A stretch of DNA of 64,000 bases from Mesorhizobium sp. AR07 (GCF_024746815.1 NZ_CP080525.1:1984001-2048000); one strand, 5' to 3'. Counted from the first letter of the stretch, positions 32,870-41,684 are shown. Numbers and translations are program-made. The notes: generated by a model from the sequence alone, not told the origin.

Positions 32870-33331
32870 GTGGCCACATCCACGGAAGTTCTGCGGACCA
32901 GGACCGAGGATCTGCTGATCGGCGCCCTGCTGCGTGTGCCGGCGCAGGCGATCCAGCGCCGGTTGATCAAGGAACTCAACGCCGCCGGTTTCGACGAATT
33001 GCGCCTGCCGCACATGGCGGTGCTGCAGTTTCCCGGACCGGACGGCGTGCGCCCGGGCACCATCGCCGAGCGCGCCGGCATGAGCAAACAGGCCATCAAC
33101 CAGCTGCTCAGCAGTCTCGAAGGTTACGGCTATCTCGTCCGCTCCGACATTCCGGGCGAAGGCAGCGCCCGTGTAGTGCGATCCACCGAACGTGGGCATG
33201 CCGCCTTCTGGAAAATGGTCGACATCCTGCGCGACATCGAGGAGGAGTGGCGTGCCGAGCTCGGAGCGGAACGCTTTGCCCAGCTGAAAGCGCTGTTGTT
33301 TGTCGTCTGGGACAGCCCGCTGGCGCGGTGA
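32870..33331 (+). CDS. MarR-family transcriptional regulator
   Basis: This 153-residue protein starts with GTG. It has the dimerisation helices, then the winged helix (R-L-P-H-M-A-V-L-Q-F, P-G-T-I-A-E-R-A-G-M-S-K-Q-A-I-N-Q-L-L-S-S-L-E-G-Y-G-Y-L) and the wing D-I-P-G-E-G-S-A-R-V-V-R-S-T-E-R-G. It lies nine bases from the second operator site, so autoregulation is likely. The effector is unknown. Confidence 0.9.
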   Translation: MATSTEVLRTRTEDLLIGALLRVPAQAIQRRLIKELNAAGFDELRLPHMAVLQFPGPDGVRPGTIAERAGMSKQAINQLLSSLEGYGYLVRSDIPGEGSARVVRSTERGHAAFWKMVDILRDIEEEWRAELGAERFAQLKALLFVVWDSPLAR

Positions 33332-33485
33332 GCCACCAGCCGAGCTTGCATGGCCGAGCTTCCATTCCGCACAGGACTGAGAACCATCGGCATTTCCGAA
33401 AGCGCCATCGGTTTCTTCCGTTTTCCCTTGCCGCACCGAACTGCCAATCCCCTGCCCTTGTCCATGCAAACAAAGGCAGAGCGAA

Positions 33486-34214
33486 ATGAGCATTTCAAAC
33501 CAGAAAATCCTGATCGTCGGCGGCGGTTCGGGCATGGGTCTGGCGCTGGCGCGGCGATGCGTCGAGGCCGGTGCCGAAATCATCATCGCCGGGCGTGACG
33601 AGGACCGGCTGCGGCAGGCGTGCGAGACGCTGGGCAACCCCGTCGGCCTGGCGGTGGCCGCCGTCGACATCACGCGGGAGGACCAGGTGGTTGAGCTTTT
33701 CGCACGGATCGGCGATCTCGACCACATCGTTAGCACCGCCGCCGACATCGAAGGCGCTTACCGGCTGTTGCCGGAGCTTGACCTGAAGGCGGCGCAAAGG
33801 GTGGTGGAGAGCAAGCTCTACGGCCCGCTGCTGCTCGCCAAGCATGGCGCACCACGGCTTGGCGGCACCGGGTCGATGACTTTCGTCTCCGGCATCGCCG
33901 CCTATCGGCCGGCGGCCCGCGGCTCCGTCGTTGCCGCCGTTAATGCGGCGCTCGAAGGGCTGGTGCGGGCGCTCGCCGTGGAGCTCGCGCCAATCCGCGT
34001 CAACGCCGTGTCACCCGGCTGGGTCGACACCACGATCTGGGCGCAGGTTGCCGGCGACAGAAAAGCCGAGACGCTCGCCGCGATGGCCGAACGGCTGCCG
34101 GTCGGCAGGATCGGCCAAGCCGAAGATATCGCCGACGCCATTGTCTTCCTGATCGGCAACGGTTTTACCACGGGAACGACACTGCATGTCGAGGGCGGAC
34201 ACCGCCTTGTCTAG
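33486..34214 (+). CDS. SDR-fold protein lacking the catalytic Tyr-Lys pair
   Basis: This 242-residue short-chain dehydrogenase-like protein has the cofactor loop V-G-G-G-S-G-M-G (residues about 11-18) and the arginine after strand 2 (A-G-R-D-E-D-R-L) for NADP. The F-V-S-G-I serine and the P-G-W-V-D-T-T loop are also present. Where classical members have YxxxK, this one has V-A-A-V-N (within G-S-V-V-A-A-V-N-A-A-L). This suggests lost or changed catalysis. A ribosome-binding site (AGAGCGAAATG context) is weak. Confidence 0.85.
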   Translation: MSISNQKILIVGGGSGMGLALARRCVEAGAEIIIAGRDEDRLRQACETLGNPVGLAVAAVDITREDQVVELFARIGDLDHIVSTAADIEGAYRLLPELDLKAAQRVVESKLYGPLLLAKHGAPRLGGTGSMTFVSGIAAYRPAARGSVVAAVNAALEGLVRALAVELAPIRVNAVSPGWVDTTIWAQVAGDRKAETLAAMAERLPVGRIGQAEDIADAIVFLIGNGFTTGTTLHVEGGHRLV

Positions 34215-34239
34215 GATGACCCGGTGTCAGGAATTGCTT

Positions 34240-35202
34240 TTAAAGCAAGGCCTTGGAGTGGTTCGCCGATTCAGACTCTGAACTGGTTTGAGAGCGCCCC
34301 GAAGCAGGCGCCAGCGTGTCACGCGCGGCAGCAAGAAGCCGCCTGAGCGCCGGCGGCTGAACGCGGCGGCGTCGCCAGATCATCGCCAGCGGTGCCGTCC
34401 GCATCTGGCCGGGCCATGGCAGTTCAACGAGGTCGCCCCGCGCGAGCGCGTCGCTGACGGCAAGGCGCGGAACGAGGCCCAGCCCCGCGCCGGCCGCGAC
34501 CAGCCGCGCGATGGTGCCGATGCTGCCGACCTCGGCGGCAAGCTTGGGCGCGGCGACGCCCGCCTCGGCAAAGGCGGTGTCGAACATATGCCGGTAGATG
34601 CATCCGGGCTCCGTTGCCACGAAGCGCAGTGTGGCAAGCGCGGCGAGGTCTGATAGTACCAGCCCCTGCCCCGGAGCCCCGACAAGCACCAGCGGCTCGG
34701 ACCCTATTGTGCGCCTGGCGAGACGATCATCGGCGTCGCCCCTGGTCATGTCACGACGGTCGAAGCAGAATGCGACGTCGATGTCGCCATCCTCCAGCAG
34801 GTGCCGCAGCGCACCGCTATCTGCCACCTTCATCCGCACGGTGATGTCGGGATGGCGGGTCTGAAACCCCGGCAGCCAGGGCGCCAGCCTGCCCGAGGCA
34901 ATCGTCTCCAGCGCACCGATGGTCAGCGACCCGTTCGCCTGCGCGGCAGCCGCCTGCACGGCCGCGCGCGCCTCGCCGTCGAGCCGCAACAGGTCTTCGG
35001 CGATGGGCTTCAGCGCCAGTCCCGCCTGCGTCAGGTCGAGACCCGTTTTCGAGCGCGTGAACAGGGCAGCTCCCAGCTCGGCCTCAAGCGACTAGATCTG
35101 GTCGCTGACACTGGATTGCGCGAGATGAACCGCCTCGGCGGCGCGTGTGATGTTGCGGCTCCGCGCTACCGCGAGGAAGGTCTTGAGCAGTCTGGGATGC
35201 AA
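34240..35202 (-). pseudogene. LysR-family regulator with an amber stop in the HTH region
   Basis: Translation from TTG at 35202 (AGGA seven bases upstream) gives H-P-R-L-L-K-T-F-L-A-V-A-R-S-R-N-I-T-R-A-A-E-A-V, then H-L-A-Q-S-S-V-S-D-Q-I. A TAG follows at 35092-35094, then S-L-E-A-E-L-G-A-A-L-F-T-R in the same frame to 34240. The stop replaces the residue that is usually Gln in I-Q-x-L-E, consistent with CAG to TAG. The remaining 284 codons, including the whole effector domain, are intact. It is probably inactive unless suppressed. It is convergent with the SDR gene. Confidence 0.85.
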
Positions 35203-35224
35203 CGAAATGTCCTGGTGGATGCGC

Positions 35225-36130
35225 CTACTGCAGCTGCGGCTTTTTCAGGAAACTGCCACGGTCGGCCGATTTGACGCGCAGCCAGGTCTCGCGGCCGTCG
35301 CGCACCACCCGCATCGGGATCTCGGCGCCGGCCGAGCCGCTGTCCCACAGCTTGCGATAGAAATCGGCGAGCCCGTCGACCGCGCCGTCGCGGACCTCGG
35401 AGATGACATCGCCCTGGCGCAGGCCTGCCTTGGCCGCCGGGCCACCTTCGGTCACACTCATCACCACCACCTTGCCGTCGCTTTCGGCCGACAAGGCGCC
35501 GAGCCACGGGCGCGGCGGCCTGGCCACCTGACCACGCGTCAAAAGATCGTCGAGAATCGGCGGCAGCAGATCGATCGGCACCACCATGTTGATATCGGCG
35601 ACTTCGCCGTTGCGGCTCATCTGCAGGCGCAGCGAGCCGATACCAAGCAGCGCGCCATCGGTGCCGAACAGCCCAGCACCGCCCCAGGACGGGTGCGCGG
35701 GCGCTATGAAGATCGCCTCGTCGAGCAGATACTCCCAGTAGCCGGCGAATTCCTGCTTGGTGACGATCTTGGCCTGCACCGACTGGCCGATGCCGTCGGC
35801 AAGCACGACGGCGTCGCCGACCCTGGCCTTGCCGGCATCGCCCAGCGCCACGGCCGGCAGGCCGAGCGGGGCCAGCGCCTGCACCAGGCCGAAGCCCGAT
35901 TCCTGGTCATAAGCCAGCGCGTGCGCGGGGATGACGCGGCCGTCATGGCTGGTCAGCCAGACTTCCTCCGCCTCGGTAATGAGATAGCCGATGGTCAGCA
36001 CCAGCCCGTCGTCGCGGATGACGACGCCGCTGCCTTCCCTGAGCGTGCCCAGCGCGCCAGCGGTGAAGGCATCCTCGGGAACGGTGGCCCGCACGGCAAC
36101 GACCGAGCGCGGATTGGGATTGATGGTCAT
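35225..36130 (-). CDS. HtrA-like trypsin-fold protein with PDZ domain, catalytic triad lost
   Basis: This 301-residue protein has the HtrA architecture: a protease barrel (G-S-G-V-V-I-R-D-D-G-L-V-L-T, then residues to about 205) and one PDZ domain (A-K-A-G-L-R-Q-G-D-V-I-S-E-V, to the end). The triad positions do not match. The T-x-x-H-V-V histidine region reads T-I-G-Y-L-I, the T-D-L-A aspartate region reads S-G-F-G, and G-N-S-G-G reads P-S-W-G-G. There is no signal peptide. It is probably a binding scaffold or pseudoprotease and not an enzyme. It is the last gene before the yghU region. Confidence 0.85.
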   Translation of the reverse strand: MTINPNPRSVVAVRATVPEDAFTAGALGTLREGSGVVIRDDGLVLTIGYLITEAEEVWLTSHDGRVIPAHALAYDQESGFGLVQALAPLGLPAVALGDAGKARVGDAVVLADGIGQSVQAKIVTKQEFAGYWEYLLDEAIFIAPAHPSWGGAGLFGTDGALLGIGSLRLQMSRNGEVADINMVVPIDLLPPILDDLLTRGQVARPPRPWLGALSAESDGKVVVMSVTEGGPAAKAGLRQGDVISEVRDGAVDGLADFYRKLWDSGSAGAEIPMRVVRDGRETWLRVKSADRGSFLKKPQLQ

Positions 36131-36319
36131 GCTGTCATTCCTGGTCGGGTGATATTTCTATAGGTATGCCGCGTCCGCCGGGGCGCAAGGGCAAAGGGAG
36201 TAGGAGAGTCCTTTTAGGGCCTGCGTCGATAACAGTTCAACACAAGTTGAACTTCCTCATCCGCAGCCCTAGGTGTAGGGCGACCTGCCCATCCTTTCCC
36301 CACGACACGAGGCCCCGAG

Positions 36320-37192
36320 ATGACCGATTACACCCCGCCGAAAGTATGGACCTGGAACAAGGCGAATGGCGGCGCCTTTGCCAGCATCAACCGGCCGATC
36401 GCCGGGCCGACGCAAGACAAGGAATTGCCGGTCGGCAAGCACCCGTTGCAGCTCTATTCACTGGCAACGCCGAACGGCGTCAAGGTGACGATCATGCTGG
36501 AAGAGCTTCTGGCGCGCGGCCACAAGGGCGCTGAATACGATGCCTGGCTGATCAAGATCAACGATGGCGACCAGTTCGGCAGCGGCTTCGTCGAGGTCAA
36601 TCCCAACTCCAAGATTCCCGCTTTGATGGACCGCGGCGGCAAGACCCCGGTGCGCATCTTCGAATCCGGCTCGATCCTCGTCTATCTCGCCGAAAAGTTC
36701 GGCGAATTCCTGCCCGCCGAACAACCGGCCCGCGCGGAAGTCCTGTCCTGGCTGTTCTGGCAGATGGGCTCGGCGCCGTATCTGGGCGACGGCTTCGGCC
36801 ATTTCTACGCCTATGCGCCGGAAAAATTCGAATATGCCATCGACCGCTTCTCGATGGAGGTGAAGCGCCAGATGGACGTGCTCGACCGCCGGCTGGCTGT
36901 GTCAGAATATCTCGGCGGCAAGGATTACAGCATCGCCGACATGGCCGTGTGGCCCTGGTACGGCGGACTGGCGCTCGGCCGCATGTACAATGATTCCGCC
37001 GAGTTCCTGTCGGTGCAGGACTACAAGCATGTGCAGCGCTGGGCGCAGGCGATCGACGCACGCCCGGCGGTCAAGCGCGGCCGCATGGTCAACCGCGCCT
37101 TCGGCGAACCGTCGATGCAATTGCACGAGCGCCACGACGCCGGCGACTTCGAGACGAAGACGCAGGACAAGCTGGCTGCGGCGGCCGAGTAG
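36320..37192 (+). CDS. yghU: Glutathione-dependent disulfide-bond oxidoreductase
   Basis: This 290-residue GST-superfamily protein is of the YghU/Nu class. It has the long N-terminal extension (P-P-K-V-W-T-W-N-K-A-N-G-G-A-F-A-S-I-N-R) and the thioredoxin-like domain L-Q-L-Y-S-L-A-T-P-N-G-V-K-V. The N-P-N-S-K-I-P-A-L loop and the helical C-terminal half with D-Y-S-I-A-D-M-A-V-W-P-W are diagnostic. It reduces organic hydroperoxides and disulfides with glutathione. A terminator follows at 37232. Confidence 0.95.
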   Translation: MTDYTPPKVWTWNKANGGAFASINRPIAGPTQDKELPVGKHPLQLYSLATPNGVKVTIMLEELLARGHKGAEYDAWLIKINDGDQFGSGFVEVNPNSKIPALMDRGGKTPVRIFESGSILVYLAEKFGEFLPAEQPARAEVLSWLFWQMGSAPYLGDGFGHFYAYAPEKFEYAIDRFSMEVKRQMDVLDRRLAVSEYLGGKDYSIADMAVWPWYGGLALGRMYNDSAEFLSVQDYKHVQRWAQAIDARPAVKRGRMVNRAFGEPSMQLHERHDAGDFETKTQDKLAAAAE

Positions 37193-37231
37193 GCCCGGTA
37201 AAGCCTGCTTCAAAAAGCCAGCTTAAAAAAG

Positions 37232-37268
37232 AAAGCCCGCCACCGACGCGAAGTCGTGGCGGGCTTTT
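37232..37268. terminator. Bidirectional terminator between yghU and the DUF1236-type gene
   Basis: AAAGCCCGCCAC and GTGGCGGGCTTTT form a 12-base stem around CGACGCGAAGTC, with A and T tracts on either side. It lies between two convergent genes. Confidence 0.88.
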
Positions 37269-37319
37269 CTCAAGACAAGCCGGCGCGAGCAACTCGCTCA
37301 CTCCGCGTCAGGCCTTCAA

Positions 37320-37622
37320 TCAGTTCAGGACCTCGACGATCTGATGGGTCTCGGGATCGACCAGGACAGTCTGGTCATTGATGACGGCGACACGATACTT
37401 GACGTTGGGCACCTCGCGCAGTTTGACCGTATCCGGCACCGGCGACCCAAGCTTGAGCTCGACGCCCAGAAGGTTGACCGACGCCAGCGGCTCCTTCTTG
37501 ATGTATTCGCGAACGACAGTGTTCTGCTCCGGCTGGACGACGATGACGTCTTGCGCCACCGCTGCACCAATGCCGCTCATCAGGACGACCGCGGCCGCCG
37601 CACTCGAAAGATAAAGTTTCAT
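37320..37622 (-). CDS. DUF1236-type exported protein
   Basis: This 100-residue protein has a signal peptide (M-K-L-Y-L-S-S-A-A-A-A-V-V-L-M-S-G-I-G-A, A-V-A-Q cleavage). A DUF1236-like region follows (Q-P-E-Q-N-T-V-V-R-E-Y-I, V-P-D-T-V-K-L-R-E-V-P, Y-R-V-A-V-I-N-D-Q-T-V-L-V-D-P-E-T-H-Q-I-V). DUF1236 is a small periplasmic family common in Rhizobiales and of unknown function. The start at 37622 gives the signal peptide. Confidence 0.85.
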   Translation of the reverse strand: MKLYLSSAAAAVVLMSGIGAAVAQDVIVVQPEQNTVVREYIKKEPLASVNLLGVELKLGSPVPDTVKLREVPNVKYRVAVINDQTVLVDPETHQIVEVLN

Positions 37623-38177
37623 GACAATCTCCATAGGGCCGTTTGAAAATCCGCCCTGCATGAAAACTCTATGGCTGCCTTGAAGTTCCATCTATATTTT
37701 TCGAATAAAGAGATAATTATATCGGCGGGGCCACCGACACGTATTATTCTTGCTTATTGGTACAAACGGCAGATATATTTTAAATATTGCAGATGGATTG
37801 GGCGTCATGGCGGTTTTTCAGGGCAGAAAAGCACGCCTGCCGAGCCGGCGGGGCTATTGTCCCGCCGCATCCGTCGAAGGCCGAGGTCGATTTGCTGCAA
37901 CACCTTAGGAACAGCCAACGTAGAAAACGCGATGTCGTTCCTGCCGCCTTCATCCAGCGGCACGAAAAAGGCTCGCCCCGCCGGGAGCAGAGCGAGCCCT
38001 AGACGGCGCCGGCGGAGGTAGCAGCCTCACCGGTCGCGCTCGAAAAACGCGAACCGTATGGGCTTGGTTCCAACTTTTAGTGTCCTGCACCCCGACGCAG
38101 CAGAGATGCCTTGGCGCACGCAACCATGTGGTCACGATGACGTTGTGGCGAAAATCTCCAGCAAAGGATGTGCCCAG
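37623..38177. other. Intergenic region with an AT-rich block
   Basis: About 37685-37795 is clearly AT-rich (ATATTTTTCGAATAAAGAGA, ATATATTTTAAATATTGCAG), which is unusual in this window and may hold promoters. Frames on the plus strand (such as 37787-38002) have no recognisable product. The rest resembles degenerate coding sequence, but I cannot assign it. Confidence 0.4.
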
Positions 38178-38294
38178 ATGGCTCCCCGTCCCTCCGTGAC
38201 CAAGCATCCCTTCACCCTGATGTTCGTCGTGATCGCGCTACTGGCGCCATTCGCCGGGCTTGCCTGGCGCAGCCGCGAATGGATGGGCTGGTAG
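38178..38294 (+). CDS. Possible 38-residue single-span membrane protein
   Basis: The frame M-A-P-R-P-S-V-T-K-H-P-F-T-L-M-F-V-V-I-A continues through L-L-A-P-F-A-G-L-A-W-R-S-R-E-W-M-G-W. It has one hydrophobic helix with a positive flank on both sides. AAAGGA precedes the ATG. Small proteins like this are common in rhizobia, but no homologue was recalled, so this is a tentative call. Confidence 0.4.
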   Translation: MAPRPSVTKHPFTLMFVVIALLAPFAGLAWRSREWMGW

Positions 38295-38491
38295 CGCGGC
38301 GCCGACACGGGCTGACACGCATGAGCAGGGTATGGTCGATTGCAATGAGGTGCGTTTCGCGGTGCCCTCTGCCGGCGCGCTCACCGAAACGTGACCAATC
38401 ACTAATATAAGCTATATCTAAATAAAGTGACGCAGGTGGTATTGATGGCGGTTGCTGCCAATCCGGCGGCAGGAACAGGGAGAGATACCCC

Positions 38492-38767
38492 ATGAACATC
38501 AAAACTGTGTGCCTCGGAGTATTGGCTGCAACCGTGATTGCCGGCTCGGCACTGGCCGGCATCCTCGACGAGCCAAAGATGATGGCCCCCTTCTTCACCG
38601 ACAAGACCATGAAAACCATGAAGTCGGACGCTGAGATGAAGAAGGTCTGGATGAAGGAATCCAAGAAACACAAGACCGCCATGATGAAAGAATGCCAAGA
38701 CGCCGCGATGAGCAAACCGCACGCCGAGTTCTGCGCGAAGTTGAACGCGCTCGCCGGCAAGGCCTGA
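38492..38767 (+). CDS. Small exported Met/Lys-rich protein
   Basis: This 91-residue protein has a signal peptide (M-N-I-K-T-V-C-L-G-V-L-A-A-T-V-I-A-G-S-A, L-A-G). The mature part is rich in Met and Lys (P-K-M-M-A-P-F-F-T-D-K-T-M-K-T-M-K; W-M-K-E-S-K-K-H-K-T-A-M-M-K-E-C), with two cysteines. A metal (copper) or stress role is possible because of Met and His spacing, but no family was recognised. It has a GGAACAGGGAGAG-type ribosome-binding site. Confidence 0.75.
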   Translation: MNIKTVCLGVLAATVIAGSALAGILDEPKMMAPFFTDKTMKTMKSDAEMKKVWMKESKKHKTAMMKECQDAAMSKPHAEFCAKLNALAGKA

Positions 38768-38773
38768 CATCTT

Positions 38774-39211
38774 TCAGGCATCGGAAACCACGGTCACGCC
38801 GAGCCCTCTGGCCATCGCGCCCTTGACGGTCGCTGCCACGCAAAAATCGGTCTGCGCGCCAAGGATCACGACCGCACCGGCGCCCTGCCCGGCAACCCAT
38901 TCGCCGAAGGCGGGATTGCTGAAGGCATCGCGCACGGATTTGGCGAAAGTTGGCTCGTCCTTGGCCTGGCCAAGTGCGGGCCACACCGGCCAGCCAGGCT
39001 CGCCCGGTGCCAGCGGATCGCCCGCCGGTCCGTCATGCCTGACAAAGGCGACCTTACGCCCGCCGCGCCGCGCCCAGTCGATGACCGCGCGGGCACGATC
39101 GGCAATGGCTGGCGCCTCATGGATCGGCGGCTCGTGCACGCCGTCGAACATGCCGGTCTGCAGGTCGATCACGATGAGCGGCGCTTTGTCCGCGAAGCTG
39201 GGTGCTGACAT
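38774..39211 (-). CDS. Isochorismatase-like cysteine hydrolase, short form
   Basis: This 145-residue protein has the isochorismatase fold start L-I-V-I-D-L-Q-T-G-M (Asp16). The lysine region lies at F-A-K-S, and the nucleophile Cys124 is in T-D-F-C-V-A-A-T-V. Family members are usually about 180 residues and continue after V-V-S-D-A with H-S-T. Here the stop falls exactly there, removing the last helix and strand. It may be truncated or a shorter variant. It converges on the Met/Lys-rich gene. Confidence 0.82.
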   Translation of the reverse strand: MSAPSFADKAPLIVIDLQTGMFDGVHEPPIHEAPAIADRARAVIDWARRGGRKVAFVRHDGPAGDPLAPGEPGWPVWPALGQAKDEPTFAKSVRDAFSNPAFGEWVAGQGAGAVVILGAQTDFCVAATVKGAMARGLGVTVVSDA

Positions 39212-39253
39212 GGTTTTTACATAGCACGGCGAGCAAGGTGATCAAGGTTTCCT

Positions 39254-40759
39254 TCACCCCGGCGCGCCGGCAAACAGCACCACGCCGTCGCCGCCTGTAG
39301 CCGGCCAGTCGCGGATGGTGCGGTCGTTGCCTCCGGTGAGCACCGTGCCGTCGGCGGCGAAGGCCACCGCATAGATCGGGCCGGTCTGGCTGTCGAATAG
39401 GGCGATCTGGTTGCCGGTCTCCATGTCCCACAGGCGCGCCGTGCCGTCGAGCGAGCCGGAGATCAGTCGCTTGCCGTCGGCCGACAGCGCCAGCGTATAG
39501 ACGGTGCCCTCATGGCCCTCGAAGCGGTGCACTTCGCGACCGCTGTCGAGATCCCAGAGCTTGATCGTGTCGTCGCCGCTGCCGGTGATCAGATGATGGC
39601 CATCGGCGGTGAACACGGCGCCATAGGTGCCTTGCTCATGCCCGTGCCAGCTGCGCAGCTGCTTGCCGCTGTCGATGTCCCAAAGCTTTAGCGTGCCATC
39701 GATGCTGCCGGAGACCGCGCGGGTGCCATCGGGCGAGACGGCGACCGCGCTGACCGACCAGTCGTGCCCGCTCATCACATGCAACACGGTGCCCTTCTGG
39801 AGATCCCAGACGATGACGTTGCCGGCCTGGTGACCGGTCACGGCCCGTTTGCCGTCCGGGCTGATCGCCAGCTTGTTGACGCCGCCATTCTCGCCGGCCG
39901 AGAAGACATGCAGCACGGTGCCGTCGGAAAGTTTCCGCTGCACGATCTCGCCGTCGTCGCCGGCGGTCAGCGCGCTGATGCCATCGGGCATGAAAAGCGC
40001 CGTACGCGCCATGTCCTTGTGGGCGCCGAGGGTGCGGATCAGGTGCTTGCCGGCGATATCCCACAGTTTGATCGTGTGGTCGGTGCTGGCGCTGATGATC
40101 GAATGTCCGTCGGGTGCCACCGCCAGCCAGACGACGGCGTCGCGATGGCCCTCCGGCTCAGTCGGCAGCGGTGGCGGCGCCGGGGGCAGAGGTGCGACCG
40201 TGGGCGGCGGAATGACCGCGACCTCCGGCGGCGTCGGAGCGACGGGCGTCGGCGGCACAAGCGCAGGCGGGGTTACAGGTTCCGGGGCCGGCGGCGCGCT
40301 GACAACATCCTGGCCCTTGGGCTCGCCTGGCTTGGGTTCGCCGGGCTTCGGTTCGCTGGGCTGGCTGGCAACTTCGCCGCCGTCATGTGCCCGCCAAGAA
40401 CCGAACCGGTCAACGGCCAGCACCGCAAGCACAACCAGTGGCAGGACGAGAAACACCTTGCGCAAGCCAGGCCTGCCGGTGTCCGGCACCTCCGCCGCGC
40501 GGCCGAACAGCGGCGCTCCGGCGGCATGTGCCGGCCGGCCCGGCAGAAAACCGGCCCAGAACAACAGCGTACCAAACAGGCAGGCAAGCGCCGCCACCAG
40601 GAATCCGACAGCACGCAAAGAGGTGGCATCCCCGGCGAAAGACGAGACGCCGTGCCAGACGAAACCCGTGTCGCCCAGCGCCAGCCAGGCACGCCAGGCG
40701 CAAGCCACGGCCAGCACCACCAGGAGGATTGCAATCAGCCTGTCAGCACCCCTGTTCAT
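39254..40759 (-). CDS. Membrane-anchored WD40-repeat protein
   Basis: This 501-residue protein has three N-terminal membrane helices (residues about 7-27, 50-72, 102-118). A Pro/Glu-rich linker (about 130-205, with P-G-E-P-K-P-G-E-P-K) follows, then a seven-bladed WD40 propeller (about 208-495; blades end in W-D, for example T-I-K-L-W-D, V-I-V-W-D, T-L-K-L-W-D, T-A-R-L-W-D). With the positive-inside rule the propeller would face the periplasm. It resembles the beta-propeller scaffolds used for protein assembly. The partner is unknown. Confidence 0.9.
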   Translation of the reverse strand: MNRGADRLIAILLVVLAVACAWRAWLALGDTGFVWHGVSSFAGDATSLRAVGFLVAALACLFGTLLFWAGFLPGRPAHAAGAPLFGRAAEVPDTGRPGLRKVFLVLPLVVLAVLAVDRFGSWRAHDGGEVASQPSEPKPGEPKPGEPKGQDVVSAPPAPEPVTPPALVPPTPVAPTPPEVAVIPPPTVAPLPPAPPPLPTEPEGHRDAVVWLAVAPDGHSIISASTDHTIKLWDIAGKHLIRTLGAHKDMARTALFMPDGISALTAGDDGEIVQRKLSDGTVLHVFSAGENGGVNKLAISPDGKRAVTGHQAGNVIVWDLQKGTVLHVMSGHDWSVSAVAVSPDGTRAVSGSIDGTLKLWDIDSGKQLRSWHGHEQGTYGAVFTADGHHLITGSGDDTIKLWDLDSGREVHRFEGHEGTVYTLALSADGKRLISGSLDGTARLWDMETGNQIALFDSQTGPIYAVAFAADGTVLTGGNDRTIRDWPATGGDGVVLFAGAPG

Positions 40760-40909
40760 CGGTCCCCCCTCGAACCGTCTGGATTGCAGGCCTCGCCCGA
40801 CGTGGCCGTCACACAGTTCAGTTCATGAGATTACCCGTGGAAAAGGTGTTCGCAAAATGGCGCATCCGAAAGGGGCAGCATCAAGGGTCCCGGCAAGTTT
40901 GCGCCCGCT

Positions 40910-41680
40910 CTACTTCAACTCCACCCAAACCGGCGCGTGGTCGCTGGCGCCGTCTTGCCCACGAACGTCTCGGTCGATGTCGGCCGCGGTCAGCTGGCGC
41001 GCCAGTTTCTTGGACAGCAATATGTGGTCGAGCCTCAAGCCCGCATCGCGCGGCCAGCGGTTGCGGCGATAATCCCAGAACGTGTAGAGCGTTTCCTTCG
41101 GGTGCTTCTTGCGCAACGCATCAGTCCAGCCTTGCTCGATCAGCGCGGCGAACGCCGCCCGGCTTTCCGGCTGCACCAGTGCGTTGTCGTCATAGGAGCG
41201 GGTGGCGTAGATGTCGCGCGGCTCGGGCACGATGTTGTAGTCGCCGGCCAACACCACCGGCAGGCCGGTATCGAGCAACTGCTCGGCATGCGCTTCCAAC
41301 CGTTCGTGCCAGGCGAGTTTGTACTGGAATTTCGGCCCCGGCTGCGGGTTGCCGTTCGGCGCGTAGAGGCAAGCGATGACGATGCCACTGATCGCCGCCT
41401 CGATGTAGCGGCTCTGCTTGTCGGCATCGTCGCCGGGCAGCACGTCGCGGGTCAGTACCGGTTCCGAACCCCGCGCCAAGATGGCGACGCCATTCCATGT
41501 CGGCTCACCCTTCCACACCGCGCCATAGCCTGCCGCCGCAAGGGCCGAGCGCGGAAACTGCGTGTCGCGCGCCTTCAGCTCCTGCAGGCACACGATATCG
41601 GGTTTCGCCTGCGCCAGCCACGCCAGCAGGTTCTCCAGCCGACTGTTGATGTTGTTGATGTTGAAGGAGGCGATTTTCAT
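40910..41680 (-). CDS. xthA: Exodeoxyribonuclease III
   Basis: This 256-residue endonuclease/exonuclease/phosphatase-fold protein of the ExoIII/AP class has M-K-I-A-S-F-N-I-N-N-I-N-S-R, L-Q-E-L-K and Y-A-P-N-G-N. The G-D-Y-N-I catalytic strand, L-R-L-D-H-I-L-L and the C-terminal S-D-H-A-P-V (His/Asp pair) complete the active site. It cleaves at abasic sites and removes 3' blocks. It lies four bases after the hydrolase gene on the same strand and near the NHEJ locus. Confidence 0.95.
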   Translation of the reverse strand: MKIASFNINNINSRLENLLAWLAQAKPDIVCLQELKARDTQFPRSALAAAGYGAVWKGEPTWNGVAILARGSEPVLTRDVLPGDDADKQSRYIEAAISGIVIACLYAPNGNPQPGPKFQYKLAWHERLEAHAEQLLDTGLPVVLAGDYNIVPEPRDIYATRSYDDNALVQPESRAAFAALIEQGWTDALRKKHPKETLYTFWDYRRNRWPRDAGLRLDHILLSKKLARQLTAADIDRDVRGQDGASDHAPVWVELK

Positions 41681-41684
41681 CGTC

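Noticed and set aside
37787..38002. 71-codon plus-strand frame in the AT-rich spacer
   Set aside because: No recognisable product and no ribosome-binding site; left as unassigned spacer.
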